From Calidithermus roseus (GTDB lineage Bacteria > Deinococcota > Deinococci > Deinococcales > Thermaceae): a DNA stretch of 32,172 bases. The translations under genes were made by a program, and so were the position numbers. Where the stretch lies: contig NZ_QWLA01000042.1 in assembly GCF_003574095.1 (NCBI RefSeq), positions 1 through 32,172 of the forward strand, read 5' to 3'. This document shows, piece after piece, positions 16,212 through 23,858 of this stretch (its first letter is position 1; each line of letters starts with the position of its first letter). The notes beneath the pieces are model-generated. The model did no database searches, was not told where the DNA came from, and saw nothing but the letters and a program-made list of their open reading frames with translations.

Positions 16212-16989
16212 AGGCCCCCATGCCCGAGAACTGCCTGAGCCCTTTGCGCCACAACCAGCGGTTGAGAGCCAGGAAAATCACGCTCCAGACGCCCAGTACC
16301 GCGAAGCCCTGGGCTAGGTTGACCGGGATACCCGCCAGGATCGAAGCCGGGAAATAGACCAGGTAGGGGAAGGGGGTGAGCGAGGCGATTTGCCGCACGG
16401 CTTCAGGAAAGACGTCGAGTGGGGCGATGAGACCGGAGAGAAAGAGGTAGAGGATGAACCAACCCTCCTCGATGGCCGCCGCCCGCTCGATCCAGAAGGA
16501 CAGCAGGGCAAAGGTGTACTGCATCAAAAAGCGCAGCAGGAAGGCGGCCAGCCCCATCAGGATGCCCAGCAGCAGGTCGCCCCACTCCGGCACAAAGCGG
16601 ACCGGAGGGTAGATCAGCAGGAAAAGCCCTACCAGCACGAGCGCGAAGGGAAAACGGGTGATGCGCTCGGCCAGGTGAGCCATCAGGTGTTCCCAGTAGG
16701 GGTCGATGGGCCGCAGCAGCTTGAAGGAAAGCCGCCCCTGCACCACGTCCTGCTCGAACTCCCAGATCACCCACACCACGCTGAGCTGCCGCACGATGAA
16801 CACGCACAGGAAGTAGCGGGCGAACTCCTGCGAGCTGAGCGCGAAGGAACCGCCCTCGGCGGCCTGGGTCCACACTCCCATCAAAATCAGGGGTAGGGCC
16901 GTCGCAAGGGCCCACAAGAACACCTCGGCGCGGTACTCGAGCATCAGCGCGATCTGGGCTTGCAGCAGGACCCTGAGCTTGCGCCCCAT
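16210..16989 (-). CDS. ABC-2 type exporter permease (COG4587-like)
   Basis: 259 residues with six hydrophobic segments, no signal peptide. The N-terminus LLQAQIALMLEYRAEVFLWAL and the mid region VVQGRLSFKLLRPIDPYWEHLM resemble COG4587 permeases, which pair with a COG4586 ATPase and a COG3694 permease. Both partners are in this window (19428-20432 and 23859-24638) but in different places and orientations. ATG 16989 has TAGGAT 7 nt upstream, the leaderless layout; GAGG close to the ATG could also help. pdxH follows in the same transcript. Substrate unknown. Confidence 0.82.
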   Translation of the reverse strand: MGRKLRVLLQAQIALMLEYRAEVFLWALATALPLILMGVWTQAAEGGSFALSSQEFARYFLCVFIVRQLSVVWVIWEFEQDVVQGRLSFKLLRPIDPYWEHLMAHLAERITRFPFALVLVGLFLLIYPPVRFVPEWGDLLLGILMGLAAFLLRFLMQYTFALLSFWIERAAAIEEGWFILYLFLSGLIAPLDVFPEAVRQIASLTPFPYLVYFPASILAGIPVNLAQGFAVLGVWSVIFLALNRWLWRKGLRQFSGMGA

Positions 16990-16996
16990 CGCCTCA

Positions 16997-17002
16997 ATCC
17001 TA
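16997..17002 (-). promoter_or_regulatory. Leaderless-type -10 box of the COG4587-like permease
   Basis: Minus strand TAGGAT with a 7-nt gap to ATG 16989. No -35 consensus is seen. Confidence 0.5.
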
Positions 17003-17059
17003 AGCCAAAGACAAACTCGCCTCCACTCGTCGGTGGACGATGGCCCCGGCCCGGCGACT

Positions 17060-17065
17060 TATCAT
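17060..17065 (+). promoter_or_regulatory. Leaderless-type -10 box
   Basis: TATCAT 7 nt before ATG 17073, with no Shine-Dalgarno. It is divergent from the permease box at 16997. Confidence 0.5.
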
Positions 17066-17072
17066 TAGGCCC

Positions 17073-17687
17073 ATGCAGCAGATAATTCGGAACTACTACG
17101 CCAAGGCCCTGGCCCGTCCCGGCATACCCTGGCTGGTAGTGCTCGGAGCGTGCGTGCTCGAGGCCATCGCTTTCGGGTTGATGGTGCGCCAGTTCTACCT
17201 GGCTCTGCCGCATGGCCAGATAGAACTCTACCGCCAGATCTTCGGTGAGTTTTTGTCCCGCGTGACCACCTTCGCCTGGGTACCCTTCGTGTTCATGCTC
17301 GTCGCGGGCTTTGACAACAAGCCCTTCGCGGTCTTTGCCCACAGCAGCCGGCTGTTGCTGGTCTTCGCGCTGCTCTTGCTGGTATGGGCCTGGCTTTTCC
17401 CCGTGCCCATCGCCTGGCCTCTCGACCTCGACAAGAAGGCTTCGCTCGTCACCTTCGACCAGAACTACCGCCAGCTCGTCAGCAGCCCCGGTTATCTGAC
17501 GTTCCGGCTGGGGGTTCCGCTGGTGCTGCTCGCGCAGGTGCTCTCGAGCTACATCGGGCTTCAGGTCGCCGGGGCCTATCCCAACAACGCTCGCTGGGCA
17601 GTGGTCATCACGGCGGCCATCATCGTGATGGGCGTGCTGATCAACCCCCAGCAAAACCCCTTCGCGCCGGAGTTTTGGGGCCCGTGA
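17073..17687 (+). CDS. Unrecognised membrane protein
   Basis: 204 residues, family not recognised. Five to six hydrophobic helices are visible (about residues 16-38, 67-83, 91-109, 147-165 and 176-194), with a longer external-looking loop around DLDKKASLVTFDQNYRQLVSSPGY. ATG 17073 is chosen because the leaderless -10 box fits it; the open frame back to 17040 has no start signal. It is divergent from the ABC permease gene and converges with glpD, with a heptamer tract between the two stops. No function is proposed. Confidence 0.7.
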   Translation: MQQIIRNYYAKALARPGIPWLVVLGACVLEAIAFGLMVRQFYLALPHGQIELYRQIFGEFLSRVTTFAWVPFVFMLVAGFDNKPFAVFAHSSRLLLVFALLLLVWAWLFPVPIAWPLDLDKKASLVTFDQNYRQLVSSPGYLTFRLGVPLVLLAQVLSSYIGLQVAGAYPNNARWAVVITAAIIVMGVLINPQQNPFAPEFWGP

Positions 17688-17694
17688 AAAATTG

Positions 17695-17722
17695 GCGTTA
17701 GGCGCTGGGCGTATTGCGTACG
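17695..17722. repeat. Heptamer repeat tract, four units, between convergent genes
   Basis: GCGTTAG, GCGCTGG, GCGTATT and GCGTACG in phase. It fills most of the 43-nt gap between the membrane protein stop and the glpD stop. Confidence 0.7.
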
Positions 17723-17730
17723 ACAATCCG

Positions 17731-19341
17731 TCAAATCGCGCTGGTAAGCAGCTTCAGGGCCTGCTCCTGCTGCTGCCTCGAGACCTCGCTGCTCCAGCCG
17801 AGTTCCTGCGCCATCAGCTCACTCACGCGGGGGAGGACTTTCTGAGCGGCCTGCTGGTCGAGGAAGGCCAATCGGGTGCGGCGGGCCAGGAAGTCCATGG
17901 GGGTCAGGGCCATCTCGTGGCGCACGGCGTAGCGCACCTCGGCCTCGAGGTAGGGGTAGCCCTCGAGCAGCGGGGTGGGGCGGCCCTGGGCCAGCTCGAG
18001 CACCCTGGCAGCCCGTGAGCCGTAGGTGCGGTGCAGGTGAGCGGCAGTAGTGGGGTCCAGGCCGTAGTTGCGCTCGAGCAGCAGCACTCCGCCATACAGG
18101 TCCAGACCCTCGGCTCCCACCAGCGGCAGGCGGTCGGTCTGGCTGGGGCGCGGCTCGAGGCCCCAGACGCGGGCGGCGTAGGCCACCAGGTCGAGGGCCA
18201 TCTTGCGGTAGGTGGTCCACTTGCCCCCGGTGAGGGTCAGCAAGCCGGAGGGGCTCTGCTGGATGAGGTGGTCGCGGGCCAGCCGGGCAGTGTCGGCCTC
18301 GGGGCGCGAGACCAGGGGGCGCAGCCCCGACCACGCCGAGCGCACTTCCTCCCGACCTATGCGCCCTAAGTAGGGCTCCACCTGGCGCAGGATGTAGGCG
18401 ATCTCGCCCTCGCTCACGCCGGGGTGGTCGCTGGGCTGGGCGGGGTCGTCGGTGGTGCCCACCAGGGTGTGCCCCAGCCAGGGCAGCACGAACACCACCC
18501 GCCCGTCCTCGGTCCTGGGGATCAGGAGGCCCGCCTGGGGCGGGCTGTACTTCCCGTCCAGGACGATGTGGACCCCCGAGGAAACCTTCAGGAGGGGAGG
18601 GGCGTCGGGGTCGTCGAGGCGGCGGATGGCGTCGCCGAAGGGGCCAGTGGCGTTGACCACCACGCGGGCTGTGACCTCGAGCTCCCGCCCACTGAGCCGT
18701 TCGCGCACCACCGCCCCGCGCAGCTTGCCCTCCTGCTTGAGCAGCGCGGTCACCTCGGCCTGGTTGAGCACCACCGCACCCTGCTCGGCGGCGGTCAGAG
18801 CCAGCGAGACGTTGAAGCGGGCATCGTCGAACTGGCCGTCCTGGTAGGCCACCGAGCCCACCAGGCCGCTGCTGCGTATCTTGGGAAAGGCCTCGAGCGT
18901 CTGCCGGGCGGTGAGGTAGCGAGACATCGCGAGCCGGCCCTTCCCGGCCAGCAGGTCGTAGAGCTTGAGGCCGAACCAGTAGTAGGGCACTTCCCAAAAC
19001 TTGTACAGCGGCGTCAGCAGCCACAGCGGGCGGGAGAGGTGGGGGGCGATGCGTAGCAGAGTAGCCCGCTCGTGCAGCGCGTCGCGCACCAGGTTGAGTT
19101 GCACCCGGTCGAGGTTCTTGACGGCGAGTTCGAGGTAGCGCACCCCGCCGTGGATGAGCTTGGTGCTGCGGCTGGAGGTGCCTTCGGAGAAGTCGAAGCG
19201 CTCCACCAAAGCCACCCTGAGCCCGCGGCTGGCCGCTTCCAGCGCCACCCCGCAGCCGGTTGCCCCACCGCCGATGATCAGGAGGTCGAAATTTTCCCGC
19301 TCGAGCCGTTCGATGGCTTCTGCCCGGTTCATCGTTGACAT
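17731..19341 (-). CDS. glpD: Aerobic glycerol-3-phosphate dehydrogenase
   Basis: 536 residues, usual length. FAD flavoprotein at the inner membrane that oxidises glycerol 3-phosphate to dihydroxyacetone phosphate and feeds quinone. The FAD-binding fold is at the N-terminus (DLLIIGGGATGCGVALEAAS, G24-G29), followed by EGTSSRSTKLIHGGVRYLE, a strong GlpD signature, and TGGKWTTYRKMA in the C-terminal part. ATG 19341 is chosen; the frame extends to 19764 only as a shadow of the neighbouring ATPase gene. A TAAAAT box near 19361 may be its -10. No glpK or glpF is nearby, so it is a solitary gene. It follows the ABC ATPase on the same strand with an 86-nt gap. Confidence 0.94.
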   Translation of the reverse strand: MSTMNRAEAIERLERENFDLLIIGGGATGCGVALEAASRGLRVALVERFDFSEGTSSRSTKLIHGGVRYLELAVKNLDRVQLNLVRDALHERATLLRIAPHLSRPLWLLTPLYKFWEVPYYWFGLKLYDLLAGKGRLAMSRYLTARQTLEAFPKIRSSGLVGSVAYQDGQFDDARFNVSLALTAAEQGAVVLNQAEVTALLKQEGKLRGAVVRERLSGRELEVTARVVVNATGPFGDAIRRLDDPDAPPLLKVSSGVHIVLDGKYSPPQAGLLIPRTEDGRVVFVLPWLGHTLVGTTDDPAQPSDHPGVSEGEIAYILRQVEPYLGRIGREEVRSAWSGLRPLVSRPEADTARLARDHLIQQSPSGLLTLTGGKWTTYRKMALDLVAYAARVWGLEPRPSQTDRLPLVGAEGLDLYGGVLLLERNYGLDPTTAAHLHRTYGSRAARVLELAQGRPTPLLEGYPYLEAEVRYAVRHEMALTPMDFLARRTRLAFLDQQAAQKVLPRVSELMAQELGWSSEVSRQQQEQALKLLTSAI

Positions 19342-19393
19342 CTTACTGTGACCCACTAAAGATTTTAGACCCCTGGAAAAAGTTCCCCTGAGC

Positions 19394-19425
19394 CACGTGG
19401 CTATCGGCGACTTCCGCGAGAAGTC
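19394..19425. other. Single heptamer unit and 6-bp hairpin between ATPase and glpD
   Basis: CTATCGG at 19401-19407 is a single canonical unit of the dispersed repeat. It is followed by GACTTC (19409-19414), loop CGCGA, GAAGTC (19420-19425). On the plus strand TTTC follows, but no plus-strand gene ends here, so it may be an end signal for the minus-strand ATPase without a U-tract. Confidence 0.35.
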
Positions 19426-19427
19426 TT

Positions 19428-20432
19428 TCATTTCCTTTCGTTCCCTCCCCAGGCCACTTCGCCCTGAGCGAAAACCTGGGAGATCACTTCCTCCACCGGG
19501 GGCTCGCGCACCTCGAGATCCTCCACGCTCAGCTCGCGCAGCATCTGGCCTACCGCACCCACCAGCTCCTCGCGCCGCAGCAGCAGGCGGGCTTCGAGGC
19601 CTTGCAACTCGCGCACCTCGCCGTAGCGCTCGAGCTCGGCCTGGGAGAGGGGGCGGTTGAGCTTGAGCACCACCTCGCGGTAGGGCGCGAAGCGCTCGAG
19701 CAACCCCGAAAGCCCTCCGTCGTAGATCAGCCGCCCCTGGTGGATCATGATCACCCTGGGGCATAGCGCGGTGATATCGGCCATGTAGTGGCTGGTGAGT
19801 AGGATGGTGGCCTGGTAGCGGCGGTTGTACTCGCGCAAGAACTCGCGCACCGAGGTCTGGGCGTTGACGTCGAGGCCCAGCGTGGGTTCGTCGAGGAAGA
19901 GCACCCTGGGCCGGTGCAGCAAAGCTGCCAGCAGCTCGGCCTTCATGCGCTCGCCCAGCGAGAGCTTACGCACCGGCTGGGTCAGCCTCTCCTGCAAATC
20001 CAGCAGCTCTGCCAGCTCCCCCACCCGACGCCTGAGCTCAGCGTCGGGGATGTCGTAGACCGCGCCGTTGACCCGGAAGGAGTCCCAAGCGGGCAAATCC
20101 CAGATGAGCTGCTGTTTGTTGCCCATCACCAGCGTAATCTGCCGCAGGAAGGCCGCTTCGCGCCGGAAAGGCTCGAAGCCCGCCACCTGCACCTCCCCCT
20201 CGCTGGGGTGGATCAGCCCGCTGAGCAGCTTGAGGGTGGTGGTCTTGCCCGCCCCGTTGGGGCCTAAAAACCCCACGATCTCGCCGGGCTCGAGGCTGAA
20301 GGATACGCCCTTGACCGCCTCCACCATGCGGTACTTGCGGCGGAAGAAGTGCTCGAGGGTTCCCTTTAGCCCCGGTTCCTTGAGGGCCACCGGGTAGCGC
20401 TTGACCAGATTTCGTGCGGTGATTACGGCCAC
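19428..20432 (-). CDS. ABC exporter ATPase (COG4586 type)
   Basis: 334 residues. Walker A GPNGAGKTT, the ABC signature as LSLGERMKAELLAALLHRP, and Walker B VLFLDEPTLGLD with a switch histidine in LLTSHYMADI. The sequence before Walker A (KRYPVALKEPGLKGTLEHFFRRKYRMVEAV) is the N-terminal insert of COG4586 ATPases, which energise DUF990-type two-permease exporters. An extra C-terminal domain (about 235-334) follows. The start is GTG 20432: a TACACT box lies exactly 7 nt upstream, and upstream residues of the open frame look non-coding. Its likely permeases are at 16210-16989 and 23859-24638. Confidence 0.88.
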   Translation of the reverse strand: MAVITARNLVKRYPVALKEPGLKGTLEHFFRRKYRMVEAVKGVSFSLEPGEIVGFLGPNGAGKTTTLKLLSGLIHPSEGEVQVAGFEPFRREAAFLRQITLVMGNKQQLIWDLPAWDSFRVNGAVYDIPDAELRRRVGELAELLDLQERLTQPVRKLSLGERMKAELLAALLHRPRVLFLDEPTLGLDVNAQTSVREFLREYNRRYQATILLTSHYMADITALCPRVIMIHQGRLIYDGGLSGLLERFAPYREVVLKLNRPLSQAELERYGEVRELQGLEARLLLRREELVGAVGQMLRELSVEDLEVREPPVEEVISQVFAQGEVAWGGNERK

Positions 20433-20439
20433 TCCAGAC

Positions 20440-20445
20440 AGTGTA
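20440..20445 (-). promoter_or_regulatory. Leaderless-type -10 box of the ABC ATPase
   Basis: Minus strand TACACT, 7 nt before GTG 20432, so the mRNA would begin with GTG. It is divergent from and only 19 nt away from the TAGCAT box at 20465. Confidence 0.55.
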
Positions 20446-20464
20446 CCGGGAAATCGAAGGCTGT

Positions 20465-20470
20465 TAGCAT
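20465..20470 (+). promoter_or_regulatory. Leaderless-type -10 box of the TPR protein gene
   Basis: TAGCAT, 6 nt before ATG 20477. The GGGG between them is too close to serve as a normal Shine-Dalgarno. Confidence 0.5.
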
Positions 20471-20476
20471 GGGGCC

Positions 20477-22411
20477 ATGCCACGTTGGGCTGTATGGCTG
20501 CTGATCCTTTGCTTATGTTCGGGCTGGGCCAAAGGGCTGGTTTTGCCCTTCGAAGGCCCCGGAGGCAACGCCACGGCCCAGGCTTTCGCCCGGAGCCTGG
20601 GAGTAGCCCCGCCCTCGCTGGCGGCCCTGCTCCTGCCCGACCTGCCCTGGGAGGGCAGCTACGAGCGGGTGACGGGCAGCCTTTACACGCCGGGCGGGGC
20701 CCGGCTGGCGCTCGAGAGCACCCGCGCCGAGTGGGTATTGGTGGGCCAAACCGGGGAAAAGGGCGAGCTGGCGCTGTTCCTCGCCACGCCCAAGGAGACG
20801 GCCACTGCCCGCTTCACCCAGCCCCGGCTGGCCCTGCGCTGGCTGGGCAGCCGCCTGGGCCTCAAACCCGGCCCCTTCGAACCCGACCCGCGCCAGGAGC
20901 AGGATTTGGCCAGGCTGGCGCAGGGGGAGCTCGAGGGCGTGAGTCGTTTCCCCGTGCCCAGGGCCCTCTACGAGGCGGCGCTGGTCCTGGCCAAGAGCGG
21001 GGAACTCAAAGCCAGCCTCGAGCCCCTGCCCCGGCCCCTCGTCGAGTTCTGGACCGGGCTTGCGGCGGGGAAGCTGCTGCCGGCCTATGAGGCCATGTTC
21101 GACCTGCAGGAAAACCGCACGGCACTGGCCCAGAGCCAGGCTCGCAAACTGGCCCAGGGCAACGCCCTCGAGCGCATCGCCGCCGTGATGGTGCTGCAAG
21201 CGGGCAAAGACCCCTCCTGGCGGGCGGTGGCGCGGGGGCTCAGCGAATACGCCCCGGAGATCGCCTACGGCTGGGAACAGCGGGGTTTTGCCGCGCTGGA
21301 CGAGGACAGACCCGACGAAGCCGCTCAGGCCTTCTCCAGGGTCCTCGAGCTGCTGCCTAAAAACCGCTCGGCTTGGACGAATCTGGGCTGGGCACAATAC
21401 CTCAGGGGGGATAAGGCTCGCTCGCTGCGGGCCAGCCTGCAATCGCTTCGCCTGGGCACCGACCCCACGGCCATGTACAACCTGGGTCTGGTGCGCGCCC
21501 TCTACGGCGACTTCGTGGGAGCCAGGGCAGCCTATACCCGTGCCCTCGAGAGCGACGAGGAGGGGATCTATCGCCTGGCCATCGAGGACTTGCAGAACTC
21601 CGGCGACGCCCACATGAGCTACTGGATGGGTTTCCTGGCCGAGCGGGTGGGCCTGCTCGAGCAGGCCAAGGGGTACTACCGGGCCTTTCTGGAGGCCAAC
21701 CCCAAGCACCCGCTGGCGGGGTCAGCCCGTCGGGCCCTGGCGCAGGAGGGAAAGCTCGAGGTGCGGCTCGTGGCCCTGCTCCTGCGCCCCGACGGCCCCG
21801 ACGCCAGGCCCTTTCGCGCCGGGGAGGTGCTCTTCCCCCAGGTCCGGCTGGTGGGCAGCCCCTACCTGAGCCAGCAACCGCTTTCGGTGCGCCTGCTCGA
21901 CGCCCAGGGCGGGGCGCTGGCCCAGGCCAGCAAGAAGATCGCCTTCCGGGCTTTCACCACCGAACTCGAGGAGCTAGCTCCAGGGGTCAAGCTGCCCGCC
22001 GAAGGGCGCTACGTGCTCGAGGTGCGCTACGGCGAGGCCGTAGTCCGTCAGCCGCTGGAAGCCCTGCCCGCCAGCCTGGCCCGCCAGCTCTACGTGCTGG
22101 GATTGGAGCCGCGCGGCTCCAACGGGATGCCCCTGCTCGAGGTGGCCGAACTGCTGGGGCTGGAGGGCGACAGGCTGCTGCTGCAAAAGCTCGAGGCCGA
22201 GTTCAAGGCCGCTGCCCCAACCGCGGCCCTCAACCCCCGCCTCTCCCAGCCCCTCAAGGCCGGTCCCTACGCGGGTCAGAGCGTCGCGGAATTGCTGCGC
22301 AAGGCCGAGCGTAGGGTGCTCGAGGCCTTCTTGCGAGCCGCCGTGCAAAAACCCCAACTGTTGGGGGAGAACGACGTGGTCAATGCCTTTGTAAACTGGG
22401 TGCAGAAGTAA
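20477..22411 (+). CDS. Exported TPR-repeat protein
   Basis: 644 residues. A signal peptide (WAVWLLILCLCSGWA, with Cys residues that could mark a lipoprotein) is followed by an N-terminal domain of unknown type, and then tetratricopeptide-like helices from about 255 to 430: AYGWEQRGFAALDEDRPDEAAQAFSRVLEL, SAWTNLGWAQYLRGDKARSL, MYNLGLVRALYGDFVGARAAYTRAL and YYRAFLEANPKHPLA. A beta-rich part (about 435-540) and a helical tail follow. TPR arrays usually scaffold protein contacts, here probably outside the cytosol. It starts with a leaderless-type promoter and the next gene follows after 35 nt. Specific role unknown. Confidence 0.75.
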   Translation: MPRWAVWLLILCLCSGWAKGLVLPFEGPGGNATAQAFARSLGVAPPSLAALLLPDLPWEGSYERVTGSLYTPGGARLALESTRAEWVLVGQTGEKGELALFLATPKETATARFTQPRLALRWLGSRLGLKPGPFEPDPRQEQDLARLAQGELEGVSRFPVPRALYEAALVLAKSGELKASLEPLPRPLVEFWTGLAAGKLLPAYEAMFDLQENRTALAQSQARKLAQGNALERIAAVMVLQAGKDPSWRAVARGLSEYAPEIAYGWEQRGFAALDEDRPDEAAQAFSRVLELLPKNRSAWTNLGWAQYLRGDKARSLRASLQSLRLGTDPTAMYNLGLVRALYGDFVGARAAYTRALESDEEGIYRLAIEDLQNSGDAHMSYWMGFLAERVGLLEQAKGYYRAFLEANPKHPLAGSARRALAQEGKLEVRLVALLLRPDGPDARPFRAGEVLFPQVRLVGSPYLSQQPLSVRLLDAQGGALAQASKKIAFRAFTTELEELAPGVKLPAEGRYVLEVRYGEAVVRQPLEALPASLARQLYVLGLEPRGSNGMPLLEVAELLGLEGDRLLLQKLEAEFKAAAPTAALNPRLSQPLKAGPYAGQSVAELLRKAERRVLEAFLRAAVQKPQLLGENDVVNAFVNWVQK

Positions 22412-22446
22412 ACACCTGAAGCCTCGCCAGACCCCTACCCCGCCTG

Positions 22447-23040
22447 ATGCGTGTACTCAGCCTACTCTTCCTCCTTTCCCTCGCCGCGTTCGTCTACTTC
22501 CGCAACGCGGCGGCCCAGCCCATCGCCCGACCTCCTGGGGTTCTATGTCCTCTGGCCCCCCTCCAAAGCGTCCAGGACCTGCCTCCAGCCTTCGAGCACA
22601 AGGGATACCGCATCGAGCCTCTGGCCCGCTTCGCCCTCGAGGCGCGGGTGCTGGGCAAGCGGCTTTACCGCTACGACCGCGGAGCCAGCCTAGCCCCCCT
22701 AGACCTCGTGCTGGGCTGGGGCCGCATGTCCGACAGCCGGGTGCTGGAGAAGATTTCCATCAGCCAGTCCAATCGCTTTTACTTCTGGTACACCGCCAAC
22801 TCCCCCATCCCCCTCGAGGAAATCGCCCTCAGCAGCGCCAACATGCACATGATCCCCGCTACCGAGGACCTCGAGCGGCGCCTCAAGCAGCTCAGGATTG
22901 GAAACATCGTGCGCCTGCGTGGGTACCTGGTTCGAGTCAGCGGATCCGACGGCTTTTACTGGCAGTCCTCGCTCACCCGCAGCGACACCGGCAATGGAGC
23001 CTGCGAGTTGGTGTGGGTGGAGGAGTTGGCGGTACGCTGA
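22447..23040 (+). CDS. Conserved hypothetical membrane-anchored protein
   Basis: 197 residues. An N-terminal signal anchor (VLSLLFLLSLAAFVYF) precedes a soluble domain. The run LYRYDRGASLAPLDLVLGWG, then GRMSDSRVLEKISISQSNRFYFW, and SANMHMIPA, with a final GNGACELVWV, resembles a conserved unknown family I recall from proteobacterial genomes; no biochemical function is known to me. It has one cysteine near residue 34 and one near the end, which could form a disulfide. There is no clear Shine-Dalgarno, and it follows the TPR gene by 35 nt, so co-transcription is likely. Confidence 0.72.
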   Translation: MRVLSLLFLLSLAAFVYFRNAAAQPIARPPGVLCPLAPLQSVQDLPPAFEHKGYRIEPLARFALEARVLGKRLYRYDRGASLAPLDLVLGWGRMSDSRVLEKISISQSNRFYFWYTANSPIPLEEIALSSANMHMIPATEDLERRLKQLRIGNIVRLRGYLVRVSGSDGFYWQSSLTRSDTGNGACELVWVEELAVR

Positions 23041-23148
23041 TTGCTTTTTGTGCCGCCGAGGCCCAGTCGAACTATGTACTTCGTTCAAGGAGCGTGGGAG
23101 TAACGATCATAACGGTCAAATTGCCCCTTCGAGCGGGATCGTGCGTCT

Positions 23149-23787
23149 ATGCTCAAGAGCAAGATGCACAGCACGGTAGCCACCAAACAACGTGACCAGC
23201 TACGCGAAGCAGTCGTCTTGAGGGACGAAGGCCTGAGGCTTCAGCGCGACATGGCCGAGATGGGTCGGGTGCAGCGGGAAATGGCCGAGCAACTCGCCCA
23301 GGGCAAGCCCCTCGACGTCTCGGTATTGGAGATGCTGCGCCAGGGTACCAGCAACTTTGAGGCCTGGTGGGGCAAGGTCCAGCGCCTGCTGGGACGCGAG
23401 GACCTGGAGAAAAACCTGCCCAAGACCCTCGAGGCCCTCGAAGCCTACCAGCGTCGGCTCGAGGAGGCCGCTACCTGCGAGGTGGCGCTGGGCATCCTCG
23501 AGCGGGTGAGCGCCATCGTCCACCACGGGCCGGAGGAAATGCCCACCCTGACCCAGCTCCAGATGGACGTGCTGGAGCTGGTGCGTAGCATCACCCACAA
23601 CCCCAGCGTCACCCCGACCGTGCAGGCCCTCGCCGCGGGAACCCACCCCTACGTGCGGCTGATTCACTTCCTGCAACCGCAGGACATGAGCGACGAAGAG
23701 TGGGAGCAGACCTACCAGAGCTTGCGCGAGTCTCTTGGCCGCGAAATCGCCGTAGCAGCCGCCAGGGGGCGGCTCGAGCTGACTTGA
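23149..23787 (+). CDS. Hypothetical all-helical protein
   Basis: 212 residues, not recognised. Strongly charged and helical; residues 17-60 have a heptad-like pattern (REAVVLRDEGLRLQRDMAEM) suggesting a coiled coil, and the rest has no membrane segment. ATG 23149 lacks a Shine-Dalgarno. ATG 23164 is an alternative start: TATGCT (23148-23153) lies 10 nt before it and could be a -10 box. The 108-nt upstream gap shows no other clear signal. A heptamer tract follows the stop by 4 nt. Function unknown. Confidence 0.65.
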   Translation: MLKSKMHSTVATKQRDQLREAVVLRDEGLRLQRDMAEMGRVQREMAEQLAQGKPLDVSVLEMLRQGTSNFEAWWGKVQRLLGREDLEKNLPKTLEALEAYQRRLEEAATCEVALGILERVSAIVHHGPEEMPTLTQLQMDVLELVRSITHNPSVTPTVQALAAGTHPYVRLIHFLQPQDMSDEEWEQTYQSLRESLGREIAVAAARGRLELT

Positions 23788-23791
23788 TATG

Positions 23792-23847
23792 CGCCGATGG
23801 CCGATGAAGGGCAAGACGCCCGACGCCAGGGGGCGTAAGGCGCAGTA
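23792..23847. repeat. Heptamer repeat tract, up to eight units
   Basis: In-phase 7-mers from 23792: CGCCGAT, GGCCGAT, GAAGGGC, AAGACGC, CCGACGC, CAGGGGG, CGTAAGG and CGCAGTA. The first two and the CGAC/CGTA units match the consensus best; the middle ones are diverged. The tract fills the gap between a stop codon and the -10 box of the next gene and overlaps that box by 2 nt. Confidence 0.6.
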
Positions 23848-23851
23848 GACT
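23846..23851 (+). promoter_or_regulatory. Leaderless-type -10 box of the COG3694-like permease
   Basis: TAGACT, exactly 7 nt before ATG 23859; no Shine-Dalgarno. Confidence 0.5.
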
Positions 23852-23858
23852 GCAAGCG

